Notes: generated from the letters alone by a model not told the origin. A DNA stretch of 64,000 nucleotides from Tissierellales bacterium (GCA_028280805.1 JANQLB010000127.1:1-64000); one strand, 5' to 3'. Positions 46,272 through 55,529 are shown, counted from the stretch's first letter. Program-made: numbers and translations.

Positions 46272-46486
46272 TATTAACACCTCAATTTCACCTATACAAA
46301 ACCTAGCCTTAATTATCTCCTATTTATTAAGATATAAGTTAAATAAGAAAATTTCTGTTACATTATATCATATTTCTACATACCTTGGTATATATATAAT
46401 TTTATTAAATTACGAGAACTATTATAAAAAATTATAATAAAAATTTTAAAAAATTTAGTAAGTAAAATTAAGGTTTAATATTGTGT

Positions 46487-46514
46487 ACACATTGTAGAGA
46501 GAATTCATATAATA
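46487..46514 (+). promoter_or_regulatory. SigK-like promoter for the small Cys/Gly peptide
   Basis: AC at 46487-46488, then 17 bases, then CATATAATA, matching the mother-cell SigK pattern (AC-N17-CATANNNTA). It also contains a TATAAT usable by the housekeeping sigma, though its -35 is poor. About 46 bases before the ATG at 46560. Confidence 0.4.
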
Positions 46515-46559
46515 TATTAGCCTATGTGATAGGCAATATAATTCAAGGGGGAATTGTTA

Positions 46560-46691
46560 ATGTCAGATGCTAAAGGCTTATGCGGTGGATTCTTCGGATG
46601 CAATAGCGAATTGCTATTTTTCTTCCTATTGCTAGTTGTTCTATTCTGTTATCCTTGTTTAGGATTTGGTGGTTATGGCTGCAGTAAATAA
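46560..46691 (+). CDS. Small hydrophobic Cys/Gly-rich peptide
   Basis: 43 residues, missed by the ORF track: MSDAKGLCGGFFGCNSELLF, then a membrane helix of Phe/Leu/Val, then a CYPCLGFGGYGCSK tail. Five Cys in 43 residues and the Gly/aromatic tail resemble YjcZ-type spore small membrane or coat peptides. A strong AAGGGGGAA site precedes the ATG and a SigK-like promoter lies upstream; a terminator follows. Role in the spore envelope is inferred. Confidence 0.7.
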   Translation: MSDAKGLCGGFFGCNSELLFFFLLLVVLFCYPCLGFGGYGCSK

Positions 46692-46726
46692 ATTAGCGAG
46701 CCTCGGAATAAACATACAACAACATT

Positions 46727-46756
46727 AAAAAGGAGCCTTTAATTGGCTCCTTCTTT
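46727..46756. terminator. Bidirectional terminator
   Basis: AAAAAGGAGCC pairs with GGCTCCTTCTTT around an 8-base loop, between the convergent small peptide and BsuPI-domain genes; it overlaps the BsuPI stop. Confidence 0.75.
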
Positions 46757-47755
46757 ATTATTTATTATAATTAAGGGTTCAATTATAATATCCTTAATCG
46801 CCATTATTTCGTCATTATTTATTTTTCTCCTGTTTTTTAATCTTGCAAATATCTTCACAGTAATAGTATATTTACCTTGTGAAACCTTATTCCCCTCATT
46901 GTCTTTGTAGTCCCAGACCTCATTGAATAATAGTCTTTCATCCTTTTTTAATGTAATGTCAACTATAGCTTGTGTAAAAGATTTGTCATGCGACCATCTA
47001 TAGACTTCTTGATTATTTTGATCTGTAATAAAAATATCAAATTTTTGACCTGAACCAAAATAAATCTCTAAATCTTCGTCTGAATCATTTTGCAGTGAAA
47101 AGTCAAGTTTAACTTCTCTGTTTTCCTGTTTAACATCCATCTCTGTAATAAACAGTCCCGTCAAAGGCTTTTTTAATTCTTCTTCTCTCTGTTTTGCCCA
47201 TTCAATAAATTCAGGACTTAATAATTTTTCTGCTTTTTCTTCTATAGGTTCAATAATTTTAACTTCTTCTGGTAAAACTCTTACTTCATATTCAAATGAA
47301 GGTTTTGGATTTTTTGTTTCTTCTATTTTATCTTTAAATGAATTCATCATCTGAATAAGATTTTCCTCATTTAAGTCAAGGGCTACATTGAGATTTTCAT
47401 TACTCAGTTTAACTGCCATGGGATGTTCTGTCATACCTCCAGAAAACCAAATCTTTAAAAAATATGAATCTGTGTACTCTATGGGAAAACTTATAATATA
47501 AAAACCTGAGCCAATATTCTGATGATAATATGTATCATAAAGCTCCTGATAGGTTAATCTGCCTTCAACTAGTGCTTTTAATGCTTCCCAGCTGAGAAGT
47601 TGTTTTTGCTGTGAATCACTTTGTTGTACTGGTGGTGTTTTTACTGCCATAGAATCACTGTAAAGTATAACCGTACAGCATAGAACTGTTACTAATATAA
47701 CAGCAAAAGTAATGGTCTTACTATGCTTCTTTAGTTTGGTAATAATGGTACTCAC
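46739..47755 (-). CDS. Exported protein with BsuPI (intracellular proteinase inhibitor-like) domain
   Basis: 338 residues. A membrane/signal segment (about 14-33) is followed by a mixed region and a C-terminal BsuPI domain (about 205-320, LDFSLQNDSDEDLEIYFGSG and FNEVWDYKDNEGNKVSQGKY). In Bacillus BsuPI inhibits the intracellular protease ISP-1; here the domain is outside the membrane, so it likely has a structural or inhibitory role at the wall. The ORF start is GTG abutting the AAGAAAGG site, an awkward spacing; the true start could be slightly downstream. Confidence 0.8.
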   Translation of the reverse strand: MSTIITKLKKHSKTITFAVILVTVLCCTVILYSDSMAVKTPPVQQSDSQQKQLLSWEALKALVEGRLTYQELYDTYYHQNIGSGFYIISFPIEYTDSYFLKIWFSGGMTEHPMAVKLSNENLNVALDLNEENLIQMMNSFKDKIEETKNPKPSFEYEVRVLPEEVKIIEPIEEKAEKLLSPEFIEWAKQREEELKKPLTGLFITEMDVKQENREVKLDFSLQNDSDEDLEIYFGSGQKFDIFITDQNNQEVYRWSHDKSFTQAIVDITLKKDERLLFNEVWDYKDNEGNKVSQGKYTITVKIFARLKNRRKINNDEIMAIKDIIIEPLIIINNKEGAN

Positions 47756-48197
47756 CCTTTCTTAAAACTTATTATTCTTATCTGATAACTTATAATTCTA
47801 ACAGCCTTGTTTCTAAATCTGTAAGTGCTGAACTTAAACCAAATTCAGTATTTGGGTAATTATGTAAAGATTAAGTCTTATTTTATTTTAGACGTAAAAT
47901 ATCTATTATTTGTTCTGCACAAGTTCAATTTTTATGTTATTTTTTCCATATATACTCTCAATTTTTTTATTCTTTTACTTAACTTTGTATAATATTTAGT
48001 CTTTTCTTTTATTCTTACTTCATACCCATTCATAAAAATACAGGGAGAAAACCTAATAATGATTTTTCAAAAAAAAGAAGGAAACTATACTTAAAATTCA
48101 CTCTCTACCTGAGTTTCAATCAGTTAATTTCCTTCATTTTGCAGTATATAATTATTATTTTATCTAATCAACTTATTTGTCTTATTAATTTTTTAAA
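47756..48197. other. Intergenic region
   Basis: About 440 AT-rich bases. The right half holds the terminator-like hairpin at 48070-48135; the rest has no recognisable gene or RNA. Confidence 0.5.
48070..48135 (-). terminator. Terminator-like hairpin after the EFR1-type gene
   Basis: GAAGGAAA and TTTCCTTC flank about 40 bases containing a smaller CTGA/TCAG stem; eight T follow on the minus strand. The large loop makes it less certain. Confidence 0.45.
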
Positions 48198-48989
48198 TTA
48201 ATCTTCATTAATAAGCTCATTTATCTTAATAAAAGGATTAATATATCTACCTCGCTTCTTAGTTTTTTCACCAAACTGTACGGATTTCTTAGGGCATAAA
48301 TGCAGACATGCAAGACATAGTTGACAAGTTAAACTCATCCATTTAGGTTTTTCATCCACCATTTCAATATTCTTTACCGAACACACCTTAGCACATAAAC
48401 CGCAAGAATTACAATCTTCTGTTACGTAGAATTTTTTATCTTCAGTATTGACCTTTCTTAAAAAGCCCTTATAATTGAATATAACAGGACCTATATACTC
48501 CATTAAACTCTTATCAATTTTACTTTCTCTTTCAGATACTATATTAGCAATTTTTTGAGCTTTAATTTCAGCATTTTTATGTAAGGATTTTTGTTTTTTC
48601 TCACTAGTGACATCCCATGTCCACAATATAAAATTATCTACCATTCTCACGTAAAATCCTGAATCAATACTCTTTCTTTTTAAATATAGTGCTTTTTTCA
48701 TCTGGGAAAGTGCACCACCGGGAAGACCCTTAGCAAAAGTAACAACTACAAATATATACTTTGTTTTGTCTAAATTAACTTTATCAATGAATTCTAGAAC
48801 AATTTGAGGAACTCCAAAATAATACTTCGGGAATATAATTCCAATAACTTCTGTTGCTTCAATTTTATGATTTTGCTTTAATACTTTTGGTATTGAAACA
48901 CACTCACTATTATCTAAATTTTGAGAAATATCCTTTGCCATCTTTAGTGAATTTCCTGTTCCGGTAAAATAATAAAGAGTTGTTTTCAT
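48198..48989 (-). CDS. EFR1-family ferredoxin-flavodoxin protein
   Basis: 263 residues: an N-terminal flavodoxin-like domain (TLYYFTGTGNSLKMAKDIS phosphate loop, FMN binding) and a C-terminal pair of [4Fe-4S] clusters with CNSCGLCAKVCSVKN and CQLCLACLHLCPKKS. It probably shuttles electrons in the cytosol. The ATG at 48989 has AGGAGG 6 bases upstream; the ORF-track start adds 28 poor residues. It lies downstream of two ABC-2 permeases on the same strand with a gap of about 90 bp. Confidence 0.88.
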   Translation of the reverse strand: MKTTLYYFTGTGNSLKMAKDISQNLDNSECVSIPKVLKQNHKIEATEVIGIIFPKYYFGVPQIVLEFIDKVNLDKTKYIFVVVTFAKGLPGGALSQMKKALYLKRKSIDSGFYVRMVDNFILWTWDVTSEKKQKSLHKNAEIKAQKIANIVSERESKIDKSLMEYIGPVIFNYKGFLRKVNTEDKKFYVTEDCNSCGLCAKVCSVKNIEMVDEKPKWMSLTCQLCLACLHLCPKKSVQFGEKTKKRGRYINPFIKINELINED

Positions 48990-49081
48990 GTTAAAACCTC
49001 CTAATTTTATTGATAGTTTTATATTTATCTCATACTTTGATTCAGTGCATATGTTAGAGTTTATTAAATTCATAATCTTTA

Positions 49082-50299
49082 TTAATACCTTCTTATGGAA
49101 GCCAAAACAAAATTAATTAAGAATAAAATTATACCTATTGCAGATAGAATAACTAGATTATAAGTTATTTCACTAAAGGGCAAGTTAAAAATTAAACTGT
49201 CCACTAAAGCATCCACTCCCCAATAGGTAGGAGTTAATCTAGCTAAAGATTGAAGATTTTCAGGATAAAGCTCAATACTCCAAAAAGATCCACCTAAGAG
49301 TCCTAATAGAATTACAAATAATGGTGCAAAACTTTGAAGTACAACTTGATTGTTAAAAATATTAGTGAAAAATAAAACTAAACTAGATATTGCTAAAGTA
49401 AAAAACAAATAAATTATAATGACTTGAAATATAAGACTAATATCGGTTATATTGAAAAAATTAATTAAAGAAATAAACTGAACTAAAAGAAGTATCATTC
49501 CAACTCCAATTATTCCTACCATATTTCCCATAGATAACTGAAAAGTATTATATCCACTTACCTTTAATCTTTTATATACATTTGAATTCTTTTCTTTAAC
49601 AATAGAAGTAGAACAGAAAATAAGATAAATAGTTGTAAAAACAAGACTCATACCTAGTGCTGACTGCTTAGGCAGTATACTTTCATCAATAGTTAATCTA
49701 ACTTGTTTTTCTGTTTCAGGTACAGTAATTTCAATATTTATAGGAAGATCAAATCTTTCGCTTTTCCATAGATTGTCCGAATATTTTAAAGACTGTTCAA
49801 AAGGGTTCTGATATTTTGTTATATTATATATCTTGCAGATATTTTCAAACTTATTTGCTGTCTTAATATCGCCTATCTCTGGTAATACCTCAGATGCAAC
49901 AATGTCTCCTAAAGCAGCACCTGCAATACTTTCTTCAAGATAATATATGTCTATAATATTGTGAATATCTTCTTTAAGTATATTCTCTTTAAGATTATCC
50001 TTTAAAACATATATAGCTTCTATTCTATTATCATAAAGAAGCTTAAAAGCATCTTCTTTACTTACATGAATAATTTTTAGCAGTTCATTTTTACTGATAT
50101 TTTCTACAATTCTTCCAGAAACATCTGTATTATCCTCATCAATGATAGTTATGGGTATCTTTGTGAATTCACCACTGTTCCTAAAAACAAGACCAACAGC
50201 ATTAAAAAAAATAAAAGGGACAATTAAGCTGATTATGAAAAGTGTTCTGTTTTGAAATAAAATCTTTATTCTTAATAAACTAAAATAAATAATTCTCAT
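49082..50299 (-). CDS. ABC-2 type transporter permease (second of pair)
   Basis: 405 residues from the ATG at 50299 (MRIIYFSLL), which follows GGGTGATGG; the ORF-track ATG twelve bases upstream overlaps the preceding stop. One N-terminal helix, a large extracytoplasmic loop (about 40-210) and a C-terminal set of about five helices (FVTIYLIFCSTSIV-like start, LLGLLGGSFWSIELYPE, NLVILSAIGIILFLINFVL). This is the layout of YhgE/linearmycin-type ABC-2 exporters. No ATPase gene lies beside it. Substrate unknown. Confidence 0.85.
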   Translation of the reverse strand: MRIIYFSLLRIKILFQNRTLFIISLIVPFIFFNAVGLVFRNSGEFTKIPITIIDEDNTDVSGRIVENISKNELLKIIHVSKEDAFKLLYDNRIEAIYVLKDNLKENILKEDIHNIIDIYYLEESIAGAALGDIVASEVLPEIGDIKTANKFENICKIYNITKYQNPFEQSLKYSDNLWKSERFDLPINIEITVPETEKQVRLTIDESILPKQSALGMSLVFTTIYLIFCSTSIVKEKNSNVYKRLKVSGYNTFQLSMGNMVGIIGVGMILLLVQFISLINFFNITDISLIFQVIIIYLFFTLAISSLVLFFTNIFNNQVVLQSFAPLFVILLGLLGGSFWSIELYPENLQSLARLTPTYWGVDALVDSLIFNLPFSEITYNLVILSAIGIILFLINFVLASIRRY

Positions 50300-50303
50300 G
50301 CCA

Positions 50304-51509
50304 TCACCCATTTCTCTGCTTTAATTTTATAGCTGAAAATAAAACCAAGAATACTGATGATATTAACAATACAGCTATGCTGGTATAAACATTTTCCATT
50401 CTAAATCCTTTAATCAGAAACAAAAACCCTTTAATTATCCAATAGTTAGGAGTTAACTGAGCTATGCTGTGTATAAACGAAGGCATAAGCTTTAACGGAA
50501 AAAAGCTTCCTCCTATTAAACCAAATAATAATATTCCTATATTTCCAATAAGTGTTGCCAGTTCTTCTGTTCTTATTATACTACCTATAAACACAGCTAA
50601 GCTTGAAATATGCAACAAGCTGATAACTAAAAATATTATAATATTAGAAAAAGAATACCTTATGTTAGTTCCCATAATTAAAAATAAAGGAAATAAAAAC
50701 AGAAAAACTTGTAATAATCCTAGAAATACAAGTGAAGCTATTTTACTAAGAATAAACTTTAGAATACTTCCTGAAGATACTCTGTATCTATCTAAGCACA
50801 TGGTGTCCTTTTCATAAATTATAAGATTAGCACCTATTAATCCCATATACATTACTAATAGTACTCCTGAAGCTATTATAAAATATTCCATGGATGTAGA
50901 TGATGGTATAGTAGTTATGGGCTTGTACTCAAATAGTCTATCTCTGCCTAAGGAAGTTAAGATCATATCTAAGGAAAAAGCATTATTTATTTTCCTTACA
51001 TCTTCATTAGGAATACCTATCTTTTTTATCTGATTATAAAGAGAATATACAGCTACATCAGCAGTTTGAACATACTTTGAATAGCTTTCCATAATATTTT
51101 TAAGTATTAAACTTTTAAGTGGTTCTTGAGGGTTTATAGTTAAATTAATAGGTTTGTTCTGAAAATGCAATAAACTTTCAGAAAATCCTTCAGGAATTTG
51201 AATTATAGCATTTATTTCTCCCGTACTAAATTTCTCAATAGCTTCATTTTCATCATGTTCAATGATTCTAAATAACTTAGAAAACTGCTCATTACTCTTA
51301 AAATCATTAATAAGCATTAGACTAGCTTCACTTTTATCTTTGTTAACCAGACCAATATCAATTTGATCTACAATGCTTTTATGTTCCACAAAATCTTTAA
51401 ATGCAAAGCCTAGTAATCCTAGTATTAGTAAAGGAAATATAATTGAAATTACTAATAACTGTTTAAAATGAAATATCATTTTTATATCTTTTATCATAAG
51501 TCTAAGCAT
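50304..51509 (-). CDS. ABC-2 type transporter permease (first of pair)
   Basis: 401 residues from ATG at 51509 (MLRLMIKDIK) after GAAGTGATATT; the ORF-track start adds 13 residues. Same architecture as the next gene: first helix, extracytoplasmic loop (about 45-200), then about five helices with the motif LLFGLIGGSFFPLKLMPSF. Its stop is 4 bp from the next start. Paired permeases of this type need an ATPase, which is absent from the neighbourhood; it may be encoded elsewhere. Confidence 0.85.
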   Translation of the reverse strand: MLRLMIKDIKMIFHFKQLLVISIIFPLLILGLLGFAFKDFVEHKSIVDQIDIGLVNKDKSEASLMLINDFKSNEQFSKLFRIIEHDENEAIEKFSTGEINAIIQIPEGFSESLLHFQNKPINLTINPQEPLKSLILKNIMESYSKYVQTADVAVYSLYNQIKKIGIPNEDVRKINNAFSLDMILTSLGRDRLFEYKPITTIPSSTSMEYFIIASGVLLVMYMGLIGANLIIYEKDTMCLDRYRVSSGSILKFILSKIASLVFLGLLQVFLFLFPLFLIMGTNIRYSFSNIIIFLVISLLHISSLAVFIGSIIRTEELATLIGNIGILLFGLIGGSFFPLKLMPSFIHSIAQLTPNYWIIKGFLFLIKGFRMENVYTSIAVLLISSVFLVLFSAIKLKQRNG

Positions 51510-51643
51510 AATATCACTTCTTTTTAAGTATTTAAATAAAAGTAGCATGGGTTTTTAATTATATAATCCATACTCTATTTTAAATTATATAAGAATTTAA
51601 AATCCTATTCAATTTAAATATTAAAATTTATCTTATAAATATT

Positions 51644-51675
51644 AAAAAGCAGTAGCGTTTTAACTACTGCTTTTT
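51644..51675 (-). terminator. Terminator
   Basis: AAAAAGCAGTAG and CTACTGCTTTTT form a 12-bp stem with an 8-base loop and T tail; it ends the transcript of the gene at 51791. Confidence 0.75.
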
Positions 51676-51790
51676 AATACTTATGTATTTAATTTTATTA
51701 AATACAGATGGCATTATATATCTAAAACACTTACAAATTAAATAAATGAAATAATAGCCATTGAATATTTTTATTGTGTTTTTGATATAT

Positions 51791-51988
51791 TTACTTAATT
51801 TCTTTTAAAACCTTTTTAACATTTTCCCATTCATGCCTAGAAATGTGTTTAATCTCGTTTTCTCTTGACTCTAAATCATCTTTCAATTCCTTCTTAAAGT
51901 CATAAAGCTTACCCTCTTTTTTTGCATCTAATGCTTTTTTGAATTTAGCTTGAATTGCCATGTTTAAAATTTCGCTAGAACTGCTCAT
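51791..51988 (-). CDS. Small charged helical protein, unknown
   Basis: 65 residues, MSSSSEILNMAIQAKFKKALD, then a Lys/Glu-rich helix (KKELKDDLESRENEIKHISRHEWENVKK). No motif. I chose the ATG at 51988 (MSSSSE), after AAAAGGAGTG; the GTG nine bases upstream is inside that site. A terminator follows. Could be a small regulator or structural protein. Confidence 0.6.
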   Translation of the reverse strand: MSSSSEILNMAIQAKFKKALDAKKEGKLYDFKKELKDDLESRENEIKHISRHEWENVKKVLKEIK

Positions 51989-52098
51989 ATTATTCACTCC
52001 TTTTATTTTTTCTTTAGTTATTTATTCTATCTATCCTCTTATATTCCTTTTGGTACATATTACATCTTAAGTACTATAGTCCCATGTTAAATACATGA

Positions 52099-52464
52099 TT
52101 AAAGTTGTCTTAGATTCTTTATAACTTCATCTATACTATTTACTTGAATAATATCCTTACCTACATATTTTTTTAATATTTCTGCTTGCTTTATTGATTT
52201 TAAATCATCATTAACTATAGCAAAAATATTTTTAAAATCAGTTTTTTTGTATATGCTCATAATTTGACTCAGGGAAATCATAGTATTAATTGATCTAATT
52301 TCAACATCCTTAATTTCTACAACTAAGCTGTAATTTTCAGTATTAATACCGTTTATAGTACATTTGAGTTGTTCTATAAACTTTTTTATGTAATTTTGCT
52401 CTATATTACCTCTAATTAAAACAGAAAATATCTTTTCTTTTTCCATTACGTTTATATTAAACAT
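52099..52464 (-). CDS. STAS-like protein, paralogue of the 39945 gene
   Basis: 121 residues from ATG at 52464 (MFNINVMEKEKIFSVLIRGN), after GGAGGGTG. The alpha/beta pattern IKDVEIRSINTMISLSQIM and KNIFAIVNDDLKSIKQAEILKKY is SpoIIAA/STAS-like: a short central strand, a helix, then a C-terminal helix. It is similar in length and order to the 39945-40295 protein. Function unknown. Confidence 0.6.
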   Translation of the reverse strand: MFNINVMEKEKIFSVLIRGNIEQNYIKKFIEQLKCTINGINTENYSLVVEIKDVEIRSINTMISLSQIMSIYKKTDFKNIFAIVNDDLKSIKQAEILKKYVGKDIIQVNSIDEVIKNLRQL

Positions 52465-52633
52465 AGTTTCACCCTCCATAATTTATAATAAGATACTTTC
52501 TATAATATGCAGGTTTATAAAAAAAGTTCCAAGCACATAAATTTTAAAAATCAAATTTTAAGATTATAGAACTATTTATCATTCTTATGAATATAATGTA
52601 ATATATTATTTTCATAAAAAGGGATGATTGTTA

Positions 52634-53215
52634 ATGAATGAAAAGTATAAACGTTCTAATGATTCAGAATGTTACATAGTTCAACAAGGTGATTCACTTT
52701 ATAAAATAGCTGAAAATTTTAATGTTTCACTTGATACTTTACTAAGATCTAATCCTTATATTGATCCATATATGTTGTTTGTAGGTCAAGCAATTTGTAT
52801 TCCACGAATATGGAATCCATATTCCAACGATGATTTAAACGTAAGCTTTATGTACCCTGATTCATGGAAAGAAGCTGGTAAGGATAGATATACAGGAAAT
52901 GACGGCTTTTTTCAGTTAGCTGCAATCAATTCTAAAAGACCTATTGATAGTGTATGTAGACATGAGGCCTTCAGTAGAAAAAGAAATTATGGCAGCAATC
53001 CTAAATTTATAAAACTTTCAATAGAAGCACAAGATAGTTACTTAATTTATCCTTCATTTGATCAATATAAAGACATGGATAATATTTCAGCTCTTATAGT
53101 GAGATACCCTAAACCTATAAGCTTACAAAATAAATCGTATAATTTTTTCATACTATGGGGTAACAAGGGTCACATAAGGCATCTAGGCAATACCTTAAGA
53201 TTTAACAGATATTAA
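52634..53215 (+). CDS. LysM-domain protein
   Basis: 193 residues. One LysM module near the N terminus (CYIVQQGDSLYKIAENFNVS... PYIDPYMLFVGQAICIP) binds N-acetylglucosamine of peptidoglycan or spore cortex. The rest (about 65-193) is a cytosolic-looking beta-rich domain, YPDSWKEAGKDRYTGNDGFF, of unknown family. No signal peptide. The ATG at 52634 follows AAAAGGGATG; the ORF-track TTG upstream is less well placed. Possibly a spore-coat protein of the SafA/LysM type. Confidence 0.78.
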   Translation: MNEKYKRSNDSECYIVQQGDSLYKIAENFNVSLDTLLRSNPYIDPYMLFVGQAICIPRIWNPYSNDDLNVSFMYPDSWKEAGKDRYTGNDGFFQLAAINSKRPIDSVCRHEAFSRKRNYGSNPKFIKLSIEAQDSYLIYPSFDQYKDMDNISALIVRYPKPISLQNKSYNFFILWGNKGHIRHLGNTLRFNRY

Positions 53216-53244
53216 AAAAAATCGAGCAAGCTCGATTTTTTTTT
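53214..53244. terminator. Bidirectional terminator
   Basis: ATCGAGC and GCTCGAT with A run on the left and T run on the right, directly after the LysM stop and before the DegV stop. Confidence 0.85.
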
Positions 53245-53267
53245 AATATCTGTTGTTCTATATACAT

Positions 53268-54104
53268 TTAAAAGCATATAACTATACCGCCTTCATTAGC
53301 ATAAACACTTGAAATACCTGCCATATCTACTATTATAATATCTTTTAAATTATATCTTTCTAAAATTTCGCTTTTAATTTTTTTTGCCCTTTCTATACAA
53401 TTACAGTGACCTATGCCTAAAATTTTCTCTTCTAACTTTTCTCCCTGCTCACCAATAATTTCAACTAATCTTCTAAATGCTTTTTTAGTTCCTCTAACTG
53501 TTTCAAATTTTTGAATAGTTCCCTCATCAGACCCTCTCATTATAGGCTTTATAGATAGTAATGAAGCTACCTTGCCCGTTAATGCACTCATTCTGCCTGA
53601 TTTAACTAAATTATCTAAAGATTCTAATACAAAGAAAGTTTTCATTTCTTTTATATATTGATTAACTTTTTGAACTATCTGAATCCTATCATAATTTCTT
53701 TTAGCTATATCAAAAATTTTCAAACTAACCAAAGTTTCTCCTACAGAAGCACTTAAAGAATCAAAAACATGTATGAATTTATTTCCGATTTCATTCATAA
53801 CCATGTCTTTTGCAATCATTGCACTATTGTAAGTTCCACTCAATTTAGAAGAAAGAGTCACTGCAAATATATCTCCTTCAGTTTTAAAAGCTTTTATAAA
53901 GTCATTAGGCGAAGGACATGACGTTTTTGGAGCGTTTATACTCTTTTTCATTTCTTGAAGCATTTGATTTATATCTAAATTTTTATCATCACTATATCTT
54001 TTACTATCAATTTCTATTGTTAATGGAACTATATTAATATTTAGTGTTTGTTCTAGTTCTTTGTTTAAATCACATCCGCTATCAGCAACTATCTTGTAGT
54101 TCAT
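53268..54104 (-). CDS. DegV-family fatty-acid-binding protein
   Basis: 278 residues of the DegV/FakB family: YKIVADSGCDLNKELEQTLN, CPSPNDFIKAF with the lipid-binding Thr/Ser region, SSKLSGTYNSAMIAKD and HVFDSLSASVGE. FakB-type proteins hold fatty acids for the kinase FakA, which is not nearby. Length is typical. ATG at 54104 after AAAGGGAGAG. Confidence 0.88.
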   Translation of the reverse strand: MNYKIVADSGCDLNKELEQTLNINIVPLTIEIDSKRYSDDKNLDINQMLQEMKKSINAPKTSCPSPNDFIKAFKTEGDIFAVTLSSKLSGTYNSAMIAKDMVMNEIGNKFIHVFDSLSASVGETLVSLKIFDIAKRNYDRIQIVQKVNQYIKEMKTFFVLESLDNLVKSGRMSALTGKVASLLSIKPIMRGSDEGTIQKFETVRGTKKAFRRLVEIIGEQGEKLEEKILGIGHCNCIERAKKIKSEILERYNLKDIIIVDMAGISSVYANEGGIVICF

Positions 54105-54341
54105 TAGAATCTCTCCCTTTAAAATTTAATTAGTTTTTTTATATGAATGTTAAATCAAAGCTATAATTCCTAATTTCAAAACATACTAAACATATTGTTT
54201 TTACTTTATATATATTTATATTTTAATAATATATACTTATGTTAAATATGTTTTATCTAGGTATAATACTTACAATAGTTATTAGTTGAAAAATATGATA
54301 ATAATTTTATCAAGTAGTTTTAACAAATTTACACAAATTTT

Positions 54342-54791
54342 TTATCTCTTTGTTTTGTTTAGAAGCTTGTTATACACTTCTACCAGCTCTATCATTTTAT
54401 CTTTATCTCCACCTTGATCTGGATGATATTGTTTTGCTAACTTCCTAAATTGAATTCTTATATCTTCCTTTGAAGCTTCCGGACCTAATTCTAATAATGC
54501 TAAGAGGTTTGGATCATATAAATTATCAATTTTAAAGCTTATAAGACTAAATATCTCATAAAACATGTGATAAAAGAATTCATTAAAAACTTCTCTTCTA
54601 GCATTATCCCCAAAAACTACTAATATATGAATAGGATATCTCACATTAGACGAAATATTGTTTTTTGTACAAAAAAATTTACTCCATACTAAATGTTTAT
54701 TGTCAGTAGATAAAAAATGCTGTTCTCTCATTGTTTTTTCTATCTTTTTTAATTCCCTTAACTTATGTTTTAATTGTTCAATATTCAACAT
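54342..54791 (-). CDS. J-domain co-chaperone-like protein
   Basis: 149 residues with a C-terminal J domain (about 95-149) carrying the HPD motif in AKQYHPDQGGDKDKM that stimulates Hsp70 (DnaK). The N-terminal part (MLNIEQLKHKLRELKKIEK) is helical and of no known family. It is not DnaJ, since zinc and C-terminal domains are missing. ATG at 54791 with only a weak GAGGGTG site. Target client unknown. Confidence 0.8.
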   Translation of the reverse strand: MLNIEQLKHKLRELKKIEKTMREQHFLSTDNKHLVWSKFFCTKNNISSNVRYPIHILVVFGDNARREVFNEFFYHMFYEIFSLISFKIDNLYDPNLLALLELGPEASKEDIRIQFRKLAKQYHPDQGGDKDKMIELVEVYNKLLNKTKR

Positions 54792-54988
54792 CTACACCCT
54801 CATTCATATTCTAAGCTATTTAAATAATACTTTAATTTAAATCATATTATATTTTATCAATTCAACCTTTGTATACTCAACTCCTTTATTTTTATTATTT
54901 AAAGTGTTAATTTTTTTCTGCATACATCTCTAAAAAAGCTGTTAAAATTGTGTATAAAATGTTTTAAAAAATCTATATATTTTTTACA

Positions 54989-55024
54989 AAAAAATAAAGG
55001 GACTCTTTAAGAGTCCCAAAAAAA
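54989..55024 (-). terminator. Terminator after the coat-protein pair
   Basis: GGGACTCTT and AAGAGTCCC, nine bp perfect, one-base loop extended by flanking A/T runs on both sides. Confidence 0.8.
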
Positions 55025-55030
55025 CATTTC

Positions 55031-55309
55031 TTATCCCATTCCTCCACCATTATTACCGTTTTGTCCTTGACTTAGCTGAGATCTTAGTTGTTGTCTATCT
55101 TTTTGAGTCGCGTCTTGAGAAGGTGGATAATATCCTAATTGTTCTGCTTTTTTATAAAGATCATATTGGAACTTTTCTGCACTGTCTCTTAACTGCTGGA
55201 AAGCTCCTCTTAATTGTTCATTGCAACATTCTCCTATAGCCTTCTCATATTCATTCATACTTGCTTTTGTCATCATTAATACATCATTAACTATATCTTT
55301 TTCTTGCAT
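55031..55309 (-). CDS. CotF-like spore coat protein
   Basis: 92 residues resembling the coat protein F family: helix pair VNDVLMMTKASMNEYEKAIG and RGAFQQLRDSAEKFQYDLYKKA, followed by a Gly/Gln-rich flexible tail. Second gene of a two-gene operon with the 55323-55529 protein (13 bp gap). Such proteins sit in the spore coat or crust. ATG at 55309 after AGGGAGGGAAG. Confidence 0.82.
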   Translation of the reverse strand: MQEKDIVNDVLMMTKASMNEYEKAIGECCNEQLRGAFQQLRDSAEKFQYDLYKKAEQLGYYPPSQDATQKDRQQLRSQLSQGQNGNNGGGMG

Positions 55310-55322
55310 TTTTCTTCCCTCC

Positions 55323-55529
55323 CTATAATGAGTTTATTAAGTTCTGCACTGTAGTTCCCGCGGATTGAGAACCCTGCTGGAACATTTGTTTAATTTGCGG
55401 GTCGTTACATTCATTGGCATATTCCCAAAGTTTATTTGCCATTACCTGATGTCCGCTAACAATATGTCTTATGTTTTGTAATTCCATCTGAGTAAGAGTG
55501 TTAAGGTTAATAGTGTTCTTTAAAGTCAT
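55323..55529 (-). CDS. Small CotF-like spore coat protein
   Basis: 68 residues, LNTLTQMELQNIRHIVSGHQVMANKL and CNDPQIKQMFQQGSQSAG resemble the N-terminal helix hairpin of CotF-like proteins. First gene of the pair. ATG at 55529 after AAAGGAGAG. Both belong to the mother-cell sporulation programme by family knowledge. Confidence 0.78.
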   Translation of the reverse strand: MTLKNTINLNTLTQMELQNIRHIVSGHQVMANKLWEYANECNDPQIKQMFQQGSQSAGTTVQNLINSL

